Notes: generated by a model not told the origin, from the sequence alone. A DNA stretch of 64,000 nucleotides from Tunturibacter psychrotolerans (GCF_040359615.1 NZ_CP132942.1:5208001-5272000), one strand, 5' to 3'; shown: positions 1 through 10,400, numbered from the stretch's first letter. A program made the numbers and translations.

Positions 1-232
1 CATGTTCTCGGACAGAGGCACCACCGTTCTTGCGCGAAGCCTGATAGGCATCGAATGGTCCACAGATTCAGTTGTCGCCCCTTCGCGAAGATTAGAACGC
101 TGGAGCACACGCAGCCTGACGCCGGCGCACTTGGCAAGAAGACAGGAACAACCTGTACCTCCCTCACGTCAAGGGAAACCGCACGTTATCTCCGTCACTG
201 TACCGATTGAGGGTGTCCCTAAACTCGCTGTC
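1..232. other. Left edge, no gene recognised
   Basis: This stretch lies downstream of the stop codon of the kinase fusion gene. Open frames exist on both strands but none has a ribosome binding site, a family motif or a length that would support a gene. It may hold the end of a gene cut off by the window edge, but I cannot identify one. Confidence 0.4.
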
Positions 233-3200
233 CTATCTCACGGATCCCAGATATTTGTCGAGCCAGTTGAGCGATTCCCTTATCATCTCAGTTCGCGGTA
301 CGTCGTGTGCCGTGTCGTAGACCACGCGGCGCTTTTGTTCTGAGGGCGTTCCCAGCAGACGGAACATGGGCTCTTGAGAGATTTTGGGCGGGTAGATGAA
401 ATCGAAACGGCCATTGAGCATTAGAACAGGTGTCTTCACATGTGGAGCGAAGTTGACTTGATCCACCTCCGGCAATGGCTGTTGTAACCAGAGTCCTGGT
501 GTTATAAGAACTAATGCCTTGAAGCGAGTTTCAACAGCGGGGAGGAGCCCCCCTATCGCTGCTCCCCAACTGTCACCCTCGTAGGCCAACGCGTTGGGAT
601 TGACATCCGGGCGTGTCTCAAGGTAGTCGACCGACCGGCTAAGATCCTTGGACCAAAAAATGACGTTGTCTCGATAAGTACTGCTGGTGTTTGGGAAGTA
701 GATGGGCTTAAGTCCGCTGCCGCGTTCAAACGTCCCTTTGTAGATAGGGAATAGGACCGCTCGTCCACTTTTTACAATGAAATCGAAGTCTGAAAGAGAG
801 ATCTGGATCCCTTCTGCGCTCGATCGCATGTGAGCGGCGGCACCGCCGGGAAAGTACACGACGACTTGAAAAGGCGGTGACGCTCCTCTGGGCAGAAACA
901 AATACGCGGTGACTCGCTCGCCGCCGTAAGCCGCGTCGAATGAGACCTTTTCCACCCTCCAATCTTCGGCCTGTTCCACAGACTCCACCTTCGGATGCAA
1001 CGGCGTCTTGTCATAAGAATATTCGTTCTTGTATGCCCGGAAGAGTTGATCGGAAACAGGTTTTTCTGAGCCGAAATCTCGCAATTGGACCGTGATCGGA
1101 GCTCCTGCTGCTTCGGCGTCCCTACCAGTCGACTCATATTCCGCGCAACGAAAACCAAATCCACGGGACCGCTCGAAGGGTGAACGAGCGTCGGGATAGT
1201 TGAACATATAAGTAGGTTCGTCCCAGGCGCCGCCCATGATGTAATGCCTGCCCGACGTCGCTTCGTTTGCGCACCACTCCTTCGCGTTGCCTGCCATATC
1301 GTAAGCGCCGCTCCAGCTCATGCCGTGGTAAGCGCCGACCGGCGAAGGCCCCTTGCTACTGAAGTTGCTGGCGGGTATCAGGCTGGAGCTGTCCGTCGGG
1401 GATGCAGCAGCAGCCCAGTGATAAATGGTCGGGAGCGACTTGCCTACAAATTCAGCATATGCTTCAGCCTCGAACCAGCTCACACCGGTGACAGGAAATT
1501 CGCCCTCACCCTGCGGATATTCGCCTCGTGTCCAGGTGGAAGGTCCTGGCCTGCTCGTTTTATCGACAAAGAGTTTCATCGCGTTGGTCCACGAAAGGAC
1601 GCGTCCATCCTTTCGGAATTCGTGTTCCCAATACTCCTGCTTCTTGTAACCGCCCTGGTCCACAAAGTGTTTGAACTCGCGATTGGTGACCTCGAACTTA
1701 TCGATCCAGTATTTTCCAATCCGGACTGTAGGCAAGGCCTGAAAGCCTGCAATGCCTACAATCCCCCACTGGGCGAAAGGGTCGCCCTCCACTGATTCCT
1801 GGTCGAGCTCAACAGGAACCATTCCTCTGTTAGCCTGCCCATCGCTATGCAGCGCCACCGTAATTGGACCGGACGGGAAGGTAGCGCGTTCGAGCGTCGT
1901 ATATCCGTGCAATTCGAATTTCCAACTCGAATCCACAGCGGGAAATCTCCCTTTCAGGATGGGCGAGAGACCGGCAAATTCCCATTGGGCGTTCGGCGCG
2001 TTGTAGTTCCTGCGGTAGACCGACGCCCCCGGAGGGCTGGTGATGATGGAATCGGACCAGGAAATATCGGGCCAGAATCTGGCCAGGGTTGGGTCAGCCG
2101 GAATGTATCGCTCGGCCTGAACAGCAAGCGCATAGGCTTCGCCAGGTTGGCCCCGTTCGATGAGTTTGCCGATCTGCGGTAAGGCCTGCTCCCTGGCCCA
2201 TCTGACTTTGGAACTGTGGTGAATCCCCCAGCCAATGATGCTCATGAAGGCTATGAGGATAATCAGCGCGGGAATTGCGACGCGGGGCTGCCTGCTTTGC
2301 CGGAAGAGCACTCTCGGGTTAAGGCCAATGGCATTCGCTGAAATCAGTTCGGCGCAATTTTTGAGCTCTTGCTCAACCTCCATCATGCTTGCATAGCGAT
2401 CTTCGGGGCGCTTGTGTAAACAGCAACGAATGATTCGGTCCAGTGCATTCGGGACATCTTTATTCGGGACATCTTCTACGAATTGGTCCAGCGGACTGGG
2501 CTCCTCCCGCTCGACTGCTATCAATGTTTCCCTCGTGGGCTTGCGCGGAAATGCTTTCTCTCCCGTGAACATCTCGTATAGAACTGAGCCAAACGCAAAT
2601 ATGTCGCTACGGGCGTCCACCGGTTGACCGTGCAACTGCTCAGGAGACATGTACGGCAGCGTGCCAACTACCTGGACGTCAGCGGTAAGGCCTGCCAGGT
2701 TCTCTTCCACAAACAAGATGGGGCGTTCGTACTTTGCCAGCCCGAAATCGAGCAAGATTGCCCCGCTTTCGGTGAGCATGATGTTGCCCGGTTTAAGGTC
2801 GAGATGGACGATGCCTTTACGGTGTGCCGTGGCGAGTGCATCCGCAACCGCGATCGCGATCTTCAGGACCTCGACCGTCGAGAGCCTGCCCCTCTGGATG
2901 CGCGCTGAAAGTGTCTCGCCCTCCAGGTACTCCATCGCGATGAATGCCCTCGCGGCATCTTCTCCAAAGTCATACACCCTGCAGATGCTTGCGTGATTCA
3001 AAGCAGAAGCAGTTTTCGCTTCGCGCAGAAACTGCTGCAGCGAGTCCCTATCTTCCGCTAGTTCCTTTGGCAACAGTTTCAGCGCAACCATTCGGTCGAG
3101 CAGCAAATCTTCGGCTTTGTAGACCTCACCCATACCTCCGGCAGCGATGAAACTGACGATGCGGTACCGCTTCGCTAACACTGCACCGGGTGCGAGTCGT

Positions 3201-3421
3201 TCCAGCGGATTTGCGGGGGCGCGCCGAGGGTCAACAAAGGCCGGGCTGGATAAGAAGCTTCCCAAACGAGGGTGCATGCCAAGCAACCGATGCACTTCGT
3301 CGCGGACCACTTCGTCGCGCTCGTTTTGTTTGAGAAAAGAGGCCCGCTGCGCGGGGCTGCATTCCAGCGCACTCTGGTACAGGTCTTTAACGAGTTCCCA
3401 CTGTTTTGCCGTCATTCCCAT
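233..3421 (-). CDS. Ser/Thr protein kinase fused to FGE-like and esterase-like domains
   Basis: The 1062-residue protein has three modules. A Hanks-type kinase occupies about residues 86-350: a glycine-rich loop (AAGGMGEVY), the VALK lysine, an HLDLKPGN catalytic loop (HLD in place of HRD) and DFGLAK. One membrane helix follows at about 380-400. A formylglycine-generating-enzyme/sulfatase-modifying (SUMF1-like) domain lies at about 535-790, with [11 protein letters not shown] and a C-terminal GFGFRC. The last 220 residues resemble a dienelactone-hydrolase or acetyl-xylan-esterase fold, with a GDSWG serine elbow, an aspartate in NGRFDF and a histidine in DTAHD. The predicted topology puts the kinase in the cytoplasm and the FGE and hydrolase modules in the periplasm. 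The gene overlaps the 3' end of the upstream ECF sigma factor by 35 bp, so the two are surely co-transcribed. Kinase substrates and the role of the outer modules are unknown. Family assignments are firm and the function is inferred. Confidence 0.93.
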   Translation of the reverse strand: MGMTAKQWELVKDLYQSALECSPAQRASFLKQNERDEVVRDEVHRLLGMHPRLGSFLSSPAFVDPRRAPANPLERLAPGAVLAKRYRIVSFIAAGGMGEVYKAEDLLLDRMVALKLLPKELAEDRDSLQQFLREAKTASALNHASICRVYDFGEDAARAFIAMEYLEGETLSARIQRGRLSTVEVLKIAIAVADALATAHRKGIVHLDLKPGNIMLTESGAILLDFGLAKYERPILFVEENLAGLTADVQVVGTLPYMSPEQLHGQPVDARSDIFAFGSVLYEMFTGEKAFPRKPTRETLIAVEREEPSPLDQFVEDVPNKDVPNALDRIIRCCLHKRPEDRYASMMEVEQELKNCAELISANAIGLNPRVLFRQSRQPRVAIPALIILIAFMSIIGWGIHHSSKVRWAREQALPQIGKLIERGQPGEAYALAVQAERYIPADPTLARFWPDISWSDSIITSPPGASVYRRNYNAPNAQWEFAGLSPILKGRFPAVDSSWKFELHGYTTLERATFPSGPITVALHSDGQANRGMVPVELDQESVEGDPFAQWGIVGIAGFQALPTVRIGKYWIDKFEVTNREFKHFVDQGGYKKQEYWEHEFRKDGRVLSWTNAMKLFVDKTSRPGPSTWTRGEYPQGEGEFPVTGVSWFEAEAYAEFVGKSLPTIYHWAAAASPTDSSSLIPASNFSSKGPSPVGAYHGMSWSGAYDMAGNAKEWCANEATSGRHYIMGGAWDEPTYMFNYPDARSPFERSRGFGFRCAEYESTGRDAEAAGAPITVQLRDFGSEKPVSDQLFRAYKNEYSYDKTPLHPKVESVEQAEDWRVEKVSFDAAYGGERVTAYLFLPRGASPPFQVVVYFPGGAAAHMRSSAEGIQISLSDFDFIVKSGRAVLFPIYKGTFERGSGLKPIYFPNTSSTYRDNVIFWSKDLSRSVDYLETRPDVNPNALAYEGDSWGAAIGGLLPAVETRFKALVLITPGLWLQQPLPEVDQVNFAPHVKTPVLMLNGRFDFIYPPKISQEPMFRLLGTPSEQKRRVVYDTAHDVPRTEMIRESLNWLDKYLGSVR

Positions 3422-4013
3422 TGTCAGGCCTCAATTCGCCGTACAGCCAGACCTTCGCTACAGCCCAATCCCGCTTGACCGTGATCGGGGAGACGTTCAG
3501 AAAGCTGGAGGTTTCCTCGACACTCAGGCCTCCAAAGAAGCGCAATTCAACGATGCGGCTTTGGCGCGGATCGAGCTTCGATAGACGGTCGAGAGCTTCG
3601 TCCAATCTCAATAAATCTTCGGAATGTTCCGGGGTAAAAGCCAATGCTTCTTCCAGGGGCAGGATCACTTGGGTTCCGCCACGTTTCTCCCGCAGGTGGC
3701 GGCGGGCATGGTCGATCAGAATGCGCCTCATCAGTTGGGCAGCAGTCCCATAGAACTGGGCGCGGTTCTGCCAGTGGGGAGAATGCTGGCCAACCAGTTT
3801 GAGATAAGCTTCATGAACCAGAGCTGTGGTCTGCAGGGTATGCCCCGACCGCTCGCGCCGCATGTACCCGCTGGCCAGCCTTTTAAGCTGGTCATAGACC
3901 AAAGGAACAAGCTTTTCCTGAGCGGCCTGGTTCCCGTTCGCTGCTTCGATTAGAAGGGCCGTCACGTCGGGTTCCTGGACCACGTCGCCAACCTCCAATC
4001 GTAGCCGGTACAA
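3387..4013 (-). CDS. ECF-like RNA polymerase sigma factor
   Basis: This 208-residue protein matches the ECF-type sigma factors that accompany Ser/Thr kinases in Acidobacteria and Planctomycetes (the Sig-70_X6 type). Region 2 is visible around [13 protein letters not shown] and [11 protein letters not shown], followed by [20 protein letters not shown]. Region 4 with its helix-turn-helix is at [19 protein letters not shown] and the following [13 protein letters not shown]. It should direct RNA polymerase to a specific promoter set. The kinase gene starts 35 bp before this gene ends, which suggests translational coupling and that the kinase senses or modulates the same signal. The ATG at 4013 is accepted; a slightly later start near the conserved [10 protein letters not shown] segment is possible. 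Confidence 0.92.
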   Translation of the reverse strand: MYRLRLEVGDVVQEPDVTALLIEAANGNQAAQEKLVPLVYDQLKRLASGYMRRERSGHTLQTTALVHEAYLKLVGQHSPHWQNRAQFYGTAAQLMRRILIDHARRHLREKRGGTQVILPLEEALAFTPEHSEDLLRLDEALDRLSKLDPRQSRIVELRFFGGLSVEETSSFLNVSPITVKRDWAVAKVWLYGELRPDNGNDGKTVGTR

Positions 4014-4341
4014 AAAACAACAGTTATTGCAATCCTGATGGTCGGGATTTTATCTGCAATTCACGATCTTTGCACTTTCTCACTTCCTGATGATCACGTT
4101 TTCCTGCAGGTGTCGCGTTAGTAAGTAAAGCCGCACCTTCAGGCACGACGGCAGCGCTGAAAACGGGACTATTCCAACAAACGGAACCACAGGTCACGTA
4201 CCAGGAAAAGAGATAACAACCGCCGAAGAGGAAAACCGCCCACTTACAGGTTCCGGCTGCGATTTTCGCAAATGGAGTGACGACCAACAACCAGGCGCGG
4301 TTAGAACGACAATCGCGCCGCAAAATCGGAGGGAGACGGAC
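4014..4341. promoter_or_regulatory. Divergent intergenic region between sigma factor and secreted protein
   Basis: About 330 bp separate the sigma-factor start (minus) from the secreted-protein start (plus), so both promoters should lie here. I see no convincing -35/-10 pair or clear operator. A purine-rich GGAGGGAGA just before the ATG at 4342 is the ribosome binding site of the plus-strand gene. Confidence 0.4.
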
Positions 4342-5013
4342 ATGAAATCGACATTCAGGAAGAAGTACGCACGTCTTTTGGCACTGCTCGCTGTCGGAAT
4401 TATCGCGGCGATAGGAGTCGCCCATGCAGATGGTTGGTGGGACGATTACGAACGACTGGCCCAAAAGACGGAACTGGAACAGCTTCATGCAACCTTTCAT
4501 GCGTCAATCAGCGTCCACGATCCCGTGAACGGCGATTCGCCTGCAGTGATAATTCAGCGAACCCGCGACATACTCGCGATCTGGTCCAAAGACGCCGAAC
4601 TCACCGTTATCGGCAGTACTGCCACGGCAGGAAATTACATCGGCAACGGCGATCCGGAGGATCCCGCAACTTGCCCTACACCCTCGGGCGACACATCCGC
4701 CGCCGGGAAACAGGGCACGCTGTGCACGTTCTTCAAGTATGTTGCCGGCGGGTTGCAGCCAGCCAATAGGTGGGTGTCGCTTTCCCCGGTGTACAAAACG
4801 AAGTATGTTCCTGTAAAGGACGGTGACAGCCAATGGAAGTCATCGGTGTATTTCGAATGCCATTACTTCGACGTGTCATCGAATCCGGCCACTGGCCAGC
4901 CGTTTTGGACGGCAAAGAGCCACGTATACCTTAGCGGTGAAGCCAAAAAGATCAACGGAAAGTGGTTGTTGACGAAGGTCAGCTCGGCTGCGGTTGGGAT
5001 TCCGATTCCGTAG
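4342..5013 (+). CDS. Secreted SnoaL/NTF2-like protein
   Basis: This 223-residue protein begins with a classical Sec signal: a basic stretch (KSTFRKKYAR), a hydrophobic core (LLALLAVGIIAAIGV) and a likely cut after AHA. The mature part (WWDDYERLAQKTELEQLHATFH, then a segment on acts such as DILAIWSKDAELTVIG) has the layout of SnoaL-like/NTF2-like domains, which form a cone-shaped fold used for small-molecule binding or catalysis. Two cysteines in the middle (in ATCPTP and GTLCTFF) could form a disulfide. A strong GGAGGGAGA ribosome binding site precedes the ATG. It is monocistronic between divergent neighbours. The substrate and the catalytic residues are not evident, so the fold assignment is moderate and the function unknown. 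Confidence 0.8.
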   Translation: MKSTFRKKYARLLALLAVGIIAAIGVAHADGWWDDYERLAQKTELEQLHATFHASISVHDPVNGDSPAVIIQRTRDILAIWSKDAELTVIGSTATAGNYIGNGDPEDPATCPTPSGDTSAAGKQGTLCTFFKYVAGGLQPANRWVSLSPVYKTKYVPVKDGDSQWKSSVYFECHYFDVSSNPATGQPFWTAKSHVYLSGEAKKINGKWLLTKVSSAAVGIPIP

Positions 5014-5041
5014 CAGGCTGCCTTCTGAGGAAGGCATGCAG

Positions 5042-5086
5042 GGACAGCATACTTATCCCTGGAGGGATGCAATACGTATGCTGTCC
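5042..5086. repeat. Nested perfect inverted repeats
   Basis: GGACAGCATAC (5042-5052) and GTATGCTGTCC (5076-5086) form a perfect 11-bp stem. Inside its loop sits a second hairpin, ATCCC-TGGA-GGGAT (5055-5068, ATCCCTGGAGGGAT). It starts 29 bp after the stop codon of the secreted-protein gene, so it could end that transcript, but no T-tract follows either arm closely. A mobile repeat or a structured 3' UTR is equally possible. The rest of the 5014-5463 gap holds no gene I can support. Confidence 0.6.
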
Positions 5087-5463
5087 GTGCGTCGCTTTTT
5101 TCTCGTCCAGCGCAGTTCTGCGCAAAGAAGAAGGGCTGACCATCATCACTTAAAGTGCTTGAGCCCAAGTCGGCCACACTTCCGAAAACTTCTTGCGACC
5201 GAGATCTCAATTGTTGTGTACAGACCAATCCACTCATTGAACTTGATTTAGGAACAGTTCGGCAAATTAGTCCTGATAAACGCACTTCTCGTCAGTAACG
5301 GTTACGAGCGTTATATTCTCGTTATTCCGTCTAGGGCCAAACGGTGTTGGGTTTCACATATACCAAAAGTCTTCTTCTCGGCGCTCGATGAGCGGCTCGG
5401 CCTGCTCTCGGCGAATGAGAACTTTTTGATGTCAAGGGATTTAAATTTGTTGACTTGGGAAGA

Positions 5464-6108
5464 TCAACCCGCGATGATGCGCTTATTTTGAACCGCAAAG
5501 CGCAGTAGAGCATTGGCGCCTTCAATATTCAATTTTCGGCAGATGTTCGTTCTGTGATTCTCAACGGTGCGATAGTGAATTGAAAGCTCCGCCCCGATCT
5601 CTTTACTCGACAACCCCTCCGAAATCAGGCTGAGAATTCGCTGTTCCGCAGGTGTCAAATTTGCCAGCAACGGCTCACGCGGCTCCTGCTTAGACTGCAA
5701 AAGCTGTAGCGCGATGGCAGTGCTGAGATACTGTTCGCCAGCAAGAACAGCGCGAATCGCCGCAGGAATCTCCTGGATCGCACTGTCTTTGAGCAGATAA
5801 CCATTGCCGCCCGCCTTCAGAGCAGCCCGCAGAATGTCCTCGTCTTTATGAAACGAAAGAAAGATGATGCGCGTCCTGAGTCCGGCCTCTCGAATCTTGC
5901 CTGCAACCTCAAGCCCGCTCATCTTCGGCATCTCCACGTCGAGAAGCGCCAGGTCCGGATCGAGCTTTTGGACCAGACTCCACGCCGCCTCCCCGTCACC
6001 AGCCTCGCCGATGACGTCGAATGACTCATCTTCCTCGATACTGAGCTTCAAACCTTTGCGGACTACGGGATGATCGTCCGAGAGGACAATACGCACCTTC
6101 GCGTCCAT
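5464..6108 (-). CDS. NarL/FixJ-family response regulator
   Basis: The 214-residue protein has a receiver domain followed by a LuxR-type helix-turn-helix. The acidic pair D11-D12, the phospho-acceptor D57 (ALLDVEM), S85 and K107 (YLLKDS) are all present, so the receiver should be phosphorylatable. The DNA-binding part starts near residue 150 (LTPAEQRILSLISEG, then SSKEIGAELSIHYRTVENH). It is divergently placed 169 bp from a HisKA_3 sensor kinase, the class of kinase that pairs with NarL-type regulators. The two are therefore probably a cognate pair. The intergenic region should contain both promoters and possibly its own binding sites. Target genes are unknown. Confidence 0.93.
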   Translation of the reverse strand: MDAKVRIVLSDDHPVVRKGLKLSIEEDESFDVIGEAGDGEAAWSLVQKLDPDLALLDVEMPKMSGLEVAGKIREAGLRTRIIFLSFHKDEDILRAALKAGGNGYLLKDSAIQEIPAAIRAVLAGEQYLSTAIALQLLQSKQEPREPLLANLTPAEQRILSLISEGLSSKEIGAELSIHYRTVENHRTNICRKLNIEGANALLRFAVQNKRIIAG

Positions 6109-6277
6109 AAATAGCCTCGTTAGATTTCAAATAGCGTATTCGGGTCGCTGCGATCTCAGCGCAAATTCTACCGTAGATTTCCCTCAGAACTTTTCGCTTG
6201 GCCGCCTGCCCGAAAATCCCGTTATTTAAAAGCTGTTCTCAATCGTTCGCTCGCTGCATAATTTCGATACGTACTTC

Positions 6278-9250
6278 ATGTCTGCGCCCCCGCATAATCA
6301 TCGGATCTTTCGACTCAGCGTCACATTGCTGTCGTTCGCGATTCTGACCGGGGTAGCACTCGCAACGCAATACCGCATGAAGACCTGGACGGTGGAAGAC
6401 GGCCTTCCTCAAAATGTAATCCGAGGCATCGCACAGACCGAGGACGGCTATCTCTGGGTCGCCACGCTCAACGGCCTCGCACGTTTCGATGGCGTCCGCT
6501 TCACCGTATTCAACAAAGGCAACACGCCCGGCATCAACTCGAATCGTTTTGGCTCGATGGTTAAAGATAATAACGGCGATCTTTGGCTTACTCTCGAAAG
6601 CGGCTCACTCACTCGATACCACAAGGGCACCTTCCACACCTATGGCCCGGAAGATGGTATCCCTGAAGACACAATTCGAGGAACAGCCTTAGACAAATAT
6701 GGCAACCTATGGGTTCTGTCTCAAAACTCCATCCTGAAGTGGAAGAGCAAATCATCAGAGTTCGTCGACCAGACCCCAGCCGAAGTCAAAGTCGGTTATC
6801 AACCGCTTCGATGGGAGAACACAGGCTTCTGGGCCAAGCAAGCCTCCACGCTCTACATCTTCGCCGAGGGCAAACTCGTCGAATACCCTTTGCCGGCATG
6901 GCTTTCGCGCAACGCCATATGGGACGTCGGTATCGACGGTGGCAGAAATATCTGGATTGAAACCTATGACGGCAAACAATGCTTCATCCAAGCAGGAAAG
7001 ACCGAGATACAGACAGTCAATCCGAAAGCCCCTCTCGCAATCACCTATCGCGACGCCCACGGAAACCTCTGGACCGCGCACGTTGGCCAGCACCTCGTGC
7101 TCTCGCTCGACTTGGTCTCCTCGGGAAAGCCAACTACGATCGAATACACTCGCTTCCTCGAAGATAAAGAGGGCAATGTCTGGGTTGGAACCGAAGGCGA
7201 CGGCGTGCATCAACTGCGCGAGCAGGTAATCCATGTCTACAGCAAAGCTGAGGGCATCATCGATCAGGACATCTTCCCCGTCTACCAAGAGCCCTCCGGA
7301 GCCATCTGGCTGGGAGCCTGGTCCTCTGGTCTAAGTCGCTTTCAGGACGGAAAATTTACCAACTATACCACCGAAAACGGTCTTCCCGGACGGCTCGTAA
7401 GCGCCCTCGGCGGCGATCGCGAAGGAAACCTGTGGGTCGGAACGCACGGTGGCCTCGCGGTCTTTCGCAACGGAGAGTTTCACAAACCGGATGTGCCTCT
7501 TCCCGTCGATTCAACCGTCCTCGCGATTTTCGAAGACAAAGGAGGCACTCTCTGGCTGGGAACTACAAATGGCCTGGTGGCTTATCGCAACGGCCCTGCC
7601 AAAACCCTGACGCAGCAAGATGGGCTGGCTTCAAACGACGTGCGCGTCATTATTCAGAGTGCCTCCGGAGACATTTGGGCAGGCGGTTACGGTGGCCTCA
7701 CTCGCATTCACGATGGCCAGTTCACGCATTGGACGGAGCGCGATGGCCTGCCCGGCAACAGCATCCGCGCCCTTTATGAAGATCACGACGGTGTCCTCTG
7801 GATCGGCGGCTACGACGGTGGGCTTGGCCGATACAAGGATGGAAAGTTCGTGCGCTACACCCAGCGCAACGGCCTCTTCGACGACGGCGTCTTTCAGATC
7901 CTCGAAGACAAAAGAGAAAATCTCTGGATGAGCAGCAATCGCGGAATCTATCGAATCGCCAAACAGGATCTGAACGAATTTGCCGACGGAAAACGTTCGT
8001 CGATCAACTCCGTCGCCTATGGAAAAGTCGATGGCATGTTGAACGTGGAATGCAACGGCGGCATGTGGCCGGCTGGCATCAAAGCCCAGGACGGCACCCT
8101 TTGGTTTCCCACACAGGACGGCGCAGCCGTCGTCGATCCGGATCTCGTCAGTACCAATCCCCATCCGCCACCCGTTGTCATCGAAACCGCATTGGTGGAC
8201 CATCTTCCCGTTCCGCTCAACGGCGGGCTTCAGATTCCCCCAGACAAGCAGAATCTCGAGATCGAATACACCGCGCTCAGCTTTATCCGTTCCGATCAGA
8301 TTCGTTTCCGCTATCAGATGGAGGGACTCGATTCCAATTGGATCGACGCCGGCTCCCGGCGCACCGCGTATTACACGCACCTGCCCCCAGGCTCCTATAC
8401 CTTCCACGTCATCGCCGATAACAGCGACGGCATCTGGAACACGAACGGGCAAAGCATGGAGATCACCATTCTCGCTCCTTTCTATCTCCGATGGTGGTTC
8501 ATTGCACTCGAAGTTCTGGCTGCGGCGGCCCTGGTCAGCCTCATACTCTACTACCGAATCTCCCGGCTGCAACAGGCCCAGGCCGCGCAGCACATCTTCT
8601 CCCGCCAGCTCATCTCATCTCAGGAGAGCGAACGTCAGCGCATCGCCGCCGAGCTTCACGACAGCCTCGGACAGCGCCTGATCATCATCAGCAATCTTGC
8701 CCAGTTGAGCTTGCGAGCTCAGGCAAAAGGCTCAGCCGCCATCGCCGAAACCGTGCAGGAGATCGGCGCTGAAGCCGCGCTCGCAATTCAGGAGACACGC
8801 GAAATCTCGTACAATCTGCGCCCGCTCCAACTTGACCGGCTAGGACTCACAAAAGCGGTGGAAACACTAATTCGTACCGTCTCCTCCGCCTCCGGAATCA
8901 AAATCAATGCCACCGTCGACAACATCGACGACGCTGTCCCGGACGCGCTGCGCATCAACTTCTATCGCATCGTTCAGGAGTCGCTCAATAACGTGATGAA
9001 ACACTCCGGCGCATCCGAAGCCGAGGTCACCGTCCTTCGCGACGTCGAACATCTCGTCTTGTCCGTACGCGATAATGGAATCGGCTTCAGTGCCGGAAGC
9101 CGATCCGAAGGAAGCGGGAACGGCTTCGGACTCACCGGCATGGAGGAGCGAGCTAGATCTCTCGGTGGCAGTTTTCGCATCCGTTCAACAGCAAATCACG
9201 GAACGGTGATGACCGTCGAAATCCCGCTCGCCGGGAAAGGATCGAAGTAG
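6278..9250 (+). CDS. Propeller-type sensor histidine kinase
   Basis: This 990-residue membrane sensor starts with a signal or anchor (SVTLLSFAILTGVALA) and then many two-component-regulator propeller repeats with the recurrent pattern DGLPxNxIRxIxxDxxGxLWVGT, filling roughly residues 30-620. A Y_Y_Y domain follows at about 660-730 (FRYQMEGLDSNW), then a membrane helix (WWFIALEVLAAAALVSLIL). The cytoplasmic part has a HisKA_3 dimerisation domain with the phospho-acceptor histidine in AAELHDSLGQ and an HATPase_c domain (N box VQESLNNVMKH, G boxes DNGIGF and GFGLTGM). The periplasmic propeller plus Y_Y_Y arrangement is the one used for sensing oligosaccharides in hybrid two-component systems of Bacteroidetes, but here the kinase is not fused to a regulator. 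The likely partner is the divergent NarL-type regulator at 5464-6108. Confidence 0.94.
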   Translation: MSAPPHNHRIFRLSVTLLSFAILTGVALATQYRMKTWTVEDGLPQNVIRGIAQTEDGYLWVATLNGLARFDGVRFTVFNKGNTPGINSNRFGSMVKDNNGDLWLTLESGSLTRYHKGTFHTYGPEDGIPEDTIRGTALDKYGNLWVLSQNSILKWKSKSSEFVDQTPAEVKVGYQPLRWENTGFWAKQASTLYIFAEGKLVEYPLPAWLSRNAIWDVGIDGGRNIWIETYDGKQCFIQAGKTEIQTVNPKAPLAITYRDAHGNLWTAHVGQHLVLSLDLVSSGKPTTIEYTRFLEDKEGNVWVGTEGDGVHQLREQVIHVYSKAEGIIDQDIFPVYQEPSGAIWLGAWSSGLSRFQDGKFTNYTTENGLPGRLVSALGGDREGNLWVGTHGGLAVFRNGEFHKPDVPLPVDSTVLAIFEDKGGTLWLGTTNGLVAYRNGPAKTLTQQDGLASNDVRVIIQSASGDIWAGGYGGLTRIHDGQFTHWTERDGLPGNSIRALYEDHDGVLWIGGYDGGLGRYKDGKFVRYTQRNGLFDDGVFQILEDKRENLWMSSNRGIYRIAKQDLNEFADGKRSSINSVAYGKVDGMLNVECNGGMWPAGIKAQDGTLWFPTQDGAAVVDPDLVSTNPHPPPVVIETALVDHLPVPLNGGLQIPPDKQNLEIEYTALSFIRSDQIRFRYQMEGLDSNWIDAGSRRTAYYTHLPPGSYTFHVIADNSDGIWNTNGQSMEITILAPFYLRWWFIALEVLAAAALVSLILYYRISRLQQAQAAQHIFSRQLISSQESERQRIAAELHDSLGQRLIIISNLAQLSLRAQAKGSAAIAETVQEIGAEAALAIQETREISYNLRPLQLDRLGLTKAVETLIRTVSSASGIKINATVDNIDDAVPDALRINFYRIVQESLNNVMKHSGASEAEVTVLRDVEHLVLSVRDNGIGFSAGSRSEGSGNGFGLTGMEERARSLGGSFRIRSTANHGTVMTVEIPLAGKGSK

Positions 9251-9277
9251 CAGCAACTATGCTTTGGTGAATCAGCA

Positions 9278-10381
9278 ATGAGGCATCGGATAGAGCGACA
9301 TCGCGCGTCGGCCCTTCGCATCCAAGGATGCATTGTGTTGGCGATCGCACTTTCGACTTTGGTGGGCTGCAAGCTGAACCACAGCAGGACTCTAACGGTT
9401 CATATCTCCATGGTGCCTCCCGCCTCAGTCGGCGGCCCTTCGCAGATGATGCAGATCGCCGGACGCATCAGCGATACCGCTCCCGACACCGAGATCGTCC
9501 TTTATGCGCACAGCGGCGTTTGGTGGCTCCAGCCCCTTACTGACCAGCCTTACACCAAAATTCAGCCCGACCTCTCCTGGAAAAACACAACCCATCTCGG
9601 TTCCGAGTATGCAGCGCTCCTCGTTCAATCGGGATATCATCCTGCAGCGAAGATCATGTCCCTCCCCGAGGTCGGAAACGGTGTCCTCGCGGTCACAGTC
9701 GTCAAGGGACGATCAGGCTATGTCACGTCGAGATCAAAAGTTCATTTCAGTGGATACGACTGGATCGTGCAGACAGGCGTCAGCGATCATGGCGGGCAAC
9801 CCTACGCCTACGATGCGGCCAACGTCTGGACCGATGGAGATGCAAATCTCCATCTCCGCATGGCCAACCACGACGGACACTGGGCCTGCGCCGAACTCAT
9901 GCTCGACAAGAGCCTGGGCTACGGAACCTACATCTTCTCCACCGAAGACAGTACGCATCTCAAACCGTCCGCGGTCCTGGGCATGTTCCTCTGGGACGAC
10001 GAACAATCGACCAACTTCCGCAACGAGCTGGATATGGAATTCAGCCGATGGGGTATTGCAAGCGGCCACAACGCCCAGTATGTCATCCAGCCGTTCTATG
10101 CCCCGGACAATCTCTCTCGCTTCGATGTCCCCTCGGGTCCGCTGACTCACGCCTTCACGTGGCAGCCGGATCGTGTCAGCTTCAAAACCGTAAGCGGACC
10201 GTCAGCCGACAACGGAAAGACGATCGCGCAGCATACATTCACCTCCGATATCCCACCGGCCGCCAACGAAAAGGTTCACATCGATCTCTACGACTTCCAC
10301 CACAAAGACGCGGCAAATCCTGAGCCGGAAGAGATTGTGATTCGGAAGTTCGTCTTCCTGCCTGCGACCGGGTCTCGATAA
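9278..10381 (+). CDS. Lipoprotein with a GH16/lectin-like domain
   Basis: The 367-residue product has a lipoprotein signal ending in STLVGC, so it should be anchored to a membrane by the cysteine at about residue 31. The first part (about 40-140) is a beta-rich segment. From about residue 160 a jelly-roll-like domain appears: ANVWTDGDANLHLRMA, GYGTYIFSTED, then FRNELDMEFSRWG. The latter resembles the E-x-D-x-x-E active-site signature of family 16 glycoside hydrolases but reads E-L-D-M-E-F, so activity is uncertain. It lies 28 bp after the sensor kinase on the same strand and could be co-transcribed, perhaps supplying oligosaccharide signals to that sensor. A carbohydrate-binding role without catalysis is equally plausible. 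Confidence 0.82.
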   Translation: MRHRIERHRASALRIQGCIVLAIALSTLVGCKLNHSRTLTVHISMVPPASVGGPSQMMQIAGRISDTAPDTEIVLYAHSGVWWLQPLTDQPYTKIQPDLSWKNTTHLGSEYAALLVQSGYHPAAKIMSLPEVGNGVLAVTVVKGRSGYVTSRSKVHFSGYDWIVQTGVSDHGGQPYAYDAANVWTDGDANLHLRMANHDGHWACAELMLDKSLGYGTYIFSTEDSTHLKPSAVLGMFLWDDEQSTNFRNELDMEFSRWGIASGHNAQYVIQPFYAPDNLSRFDVPSGPLTHAFTWQPDRVSFKTVSGPSADNGKTIAQHTFTSDIPPAANEKVHIDLYDFHHKDAANPEPEEIVIRKFVFLPATGSR

Positions 10382-10400
10382 CCCCTTTCATCCCCCGCTC

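Noticed and set aside
7631..8593. Long minus-strand open frame of 320 codons inside the histidine kinase gene
   Set aside because: It is antisense to a well-supported sensor kinase with clear motifs; long shadow frames are common at this GC content.
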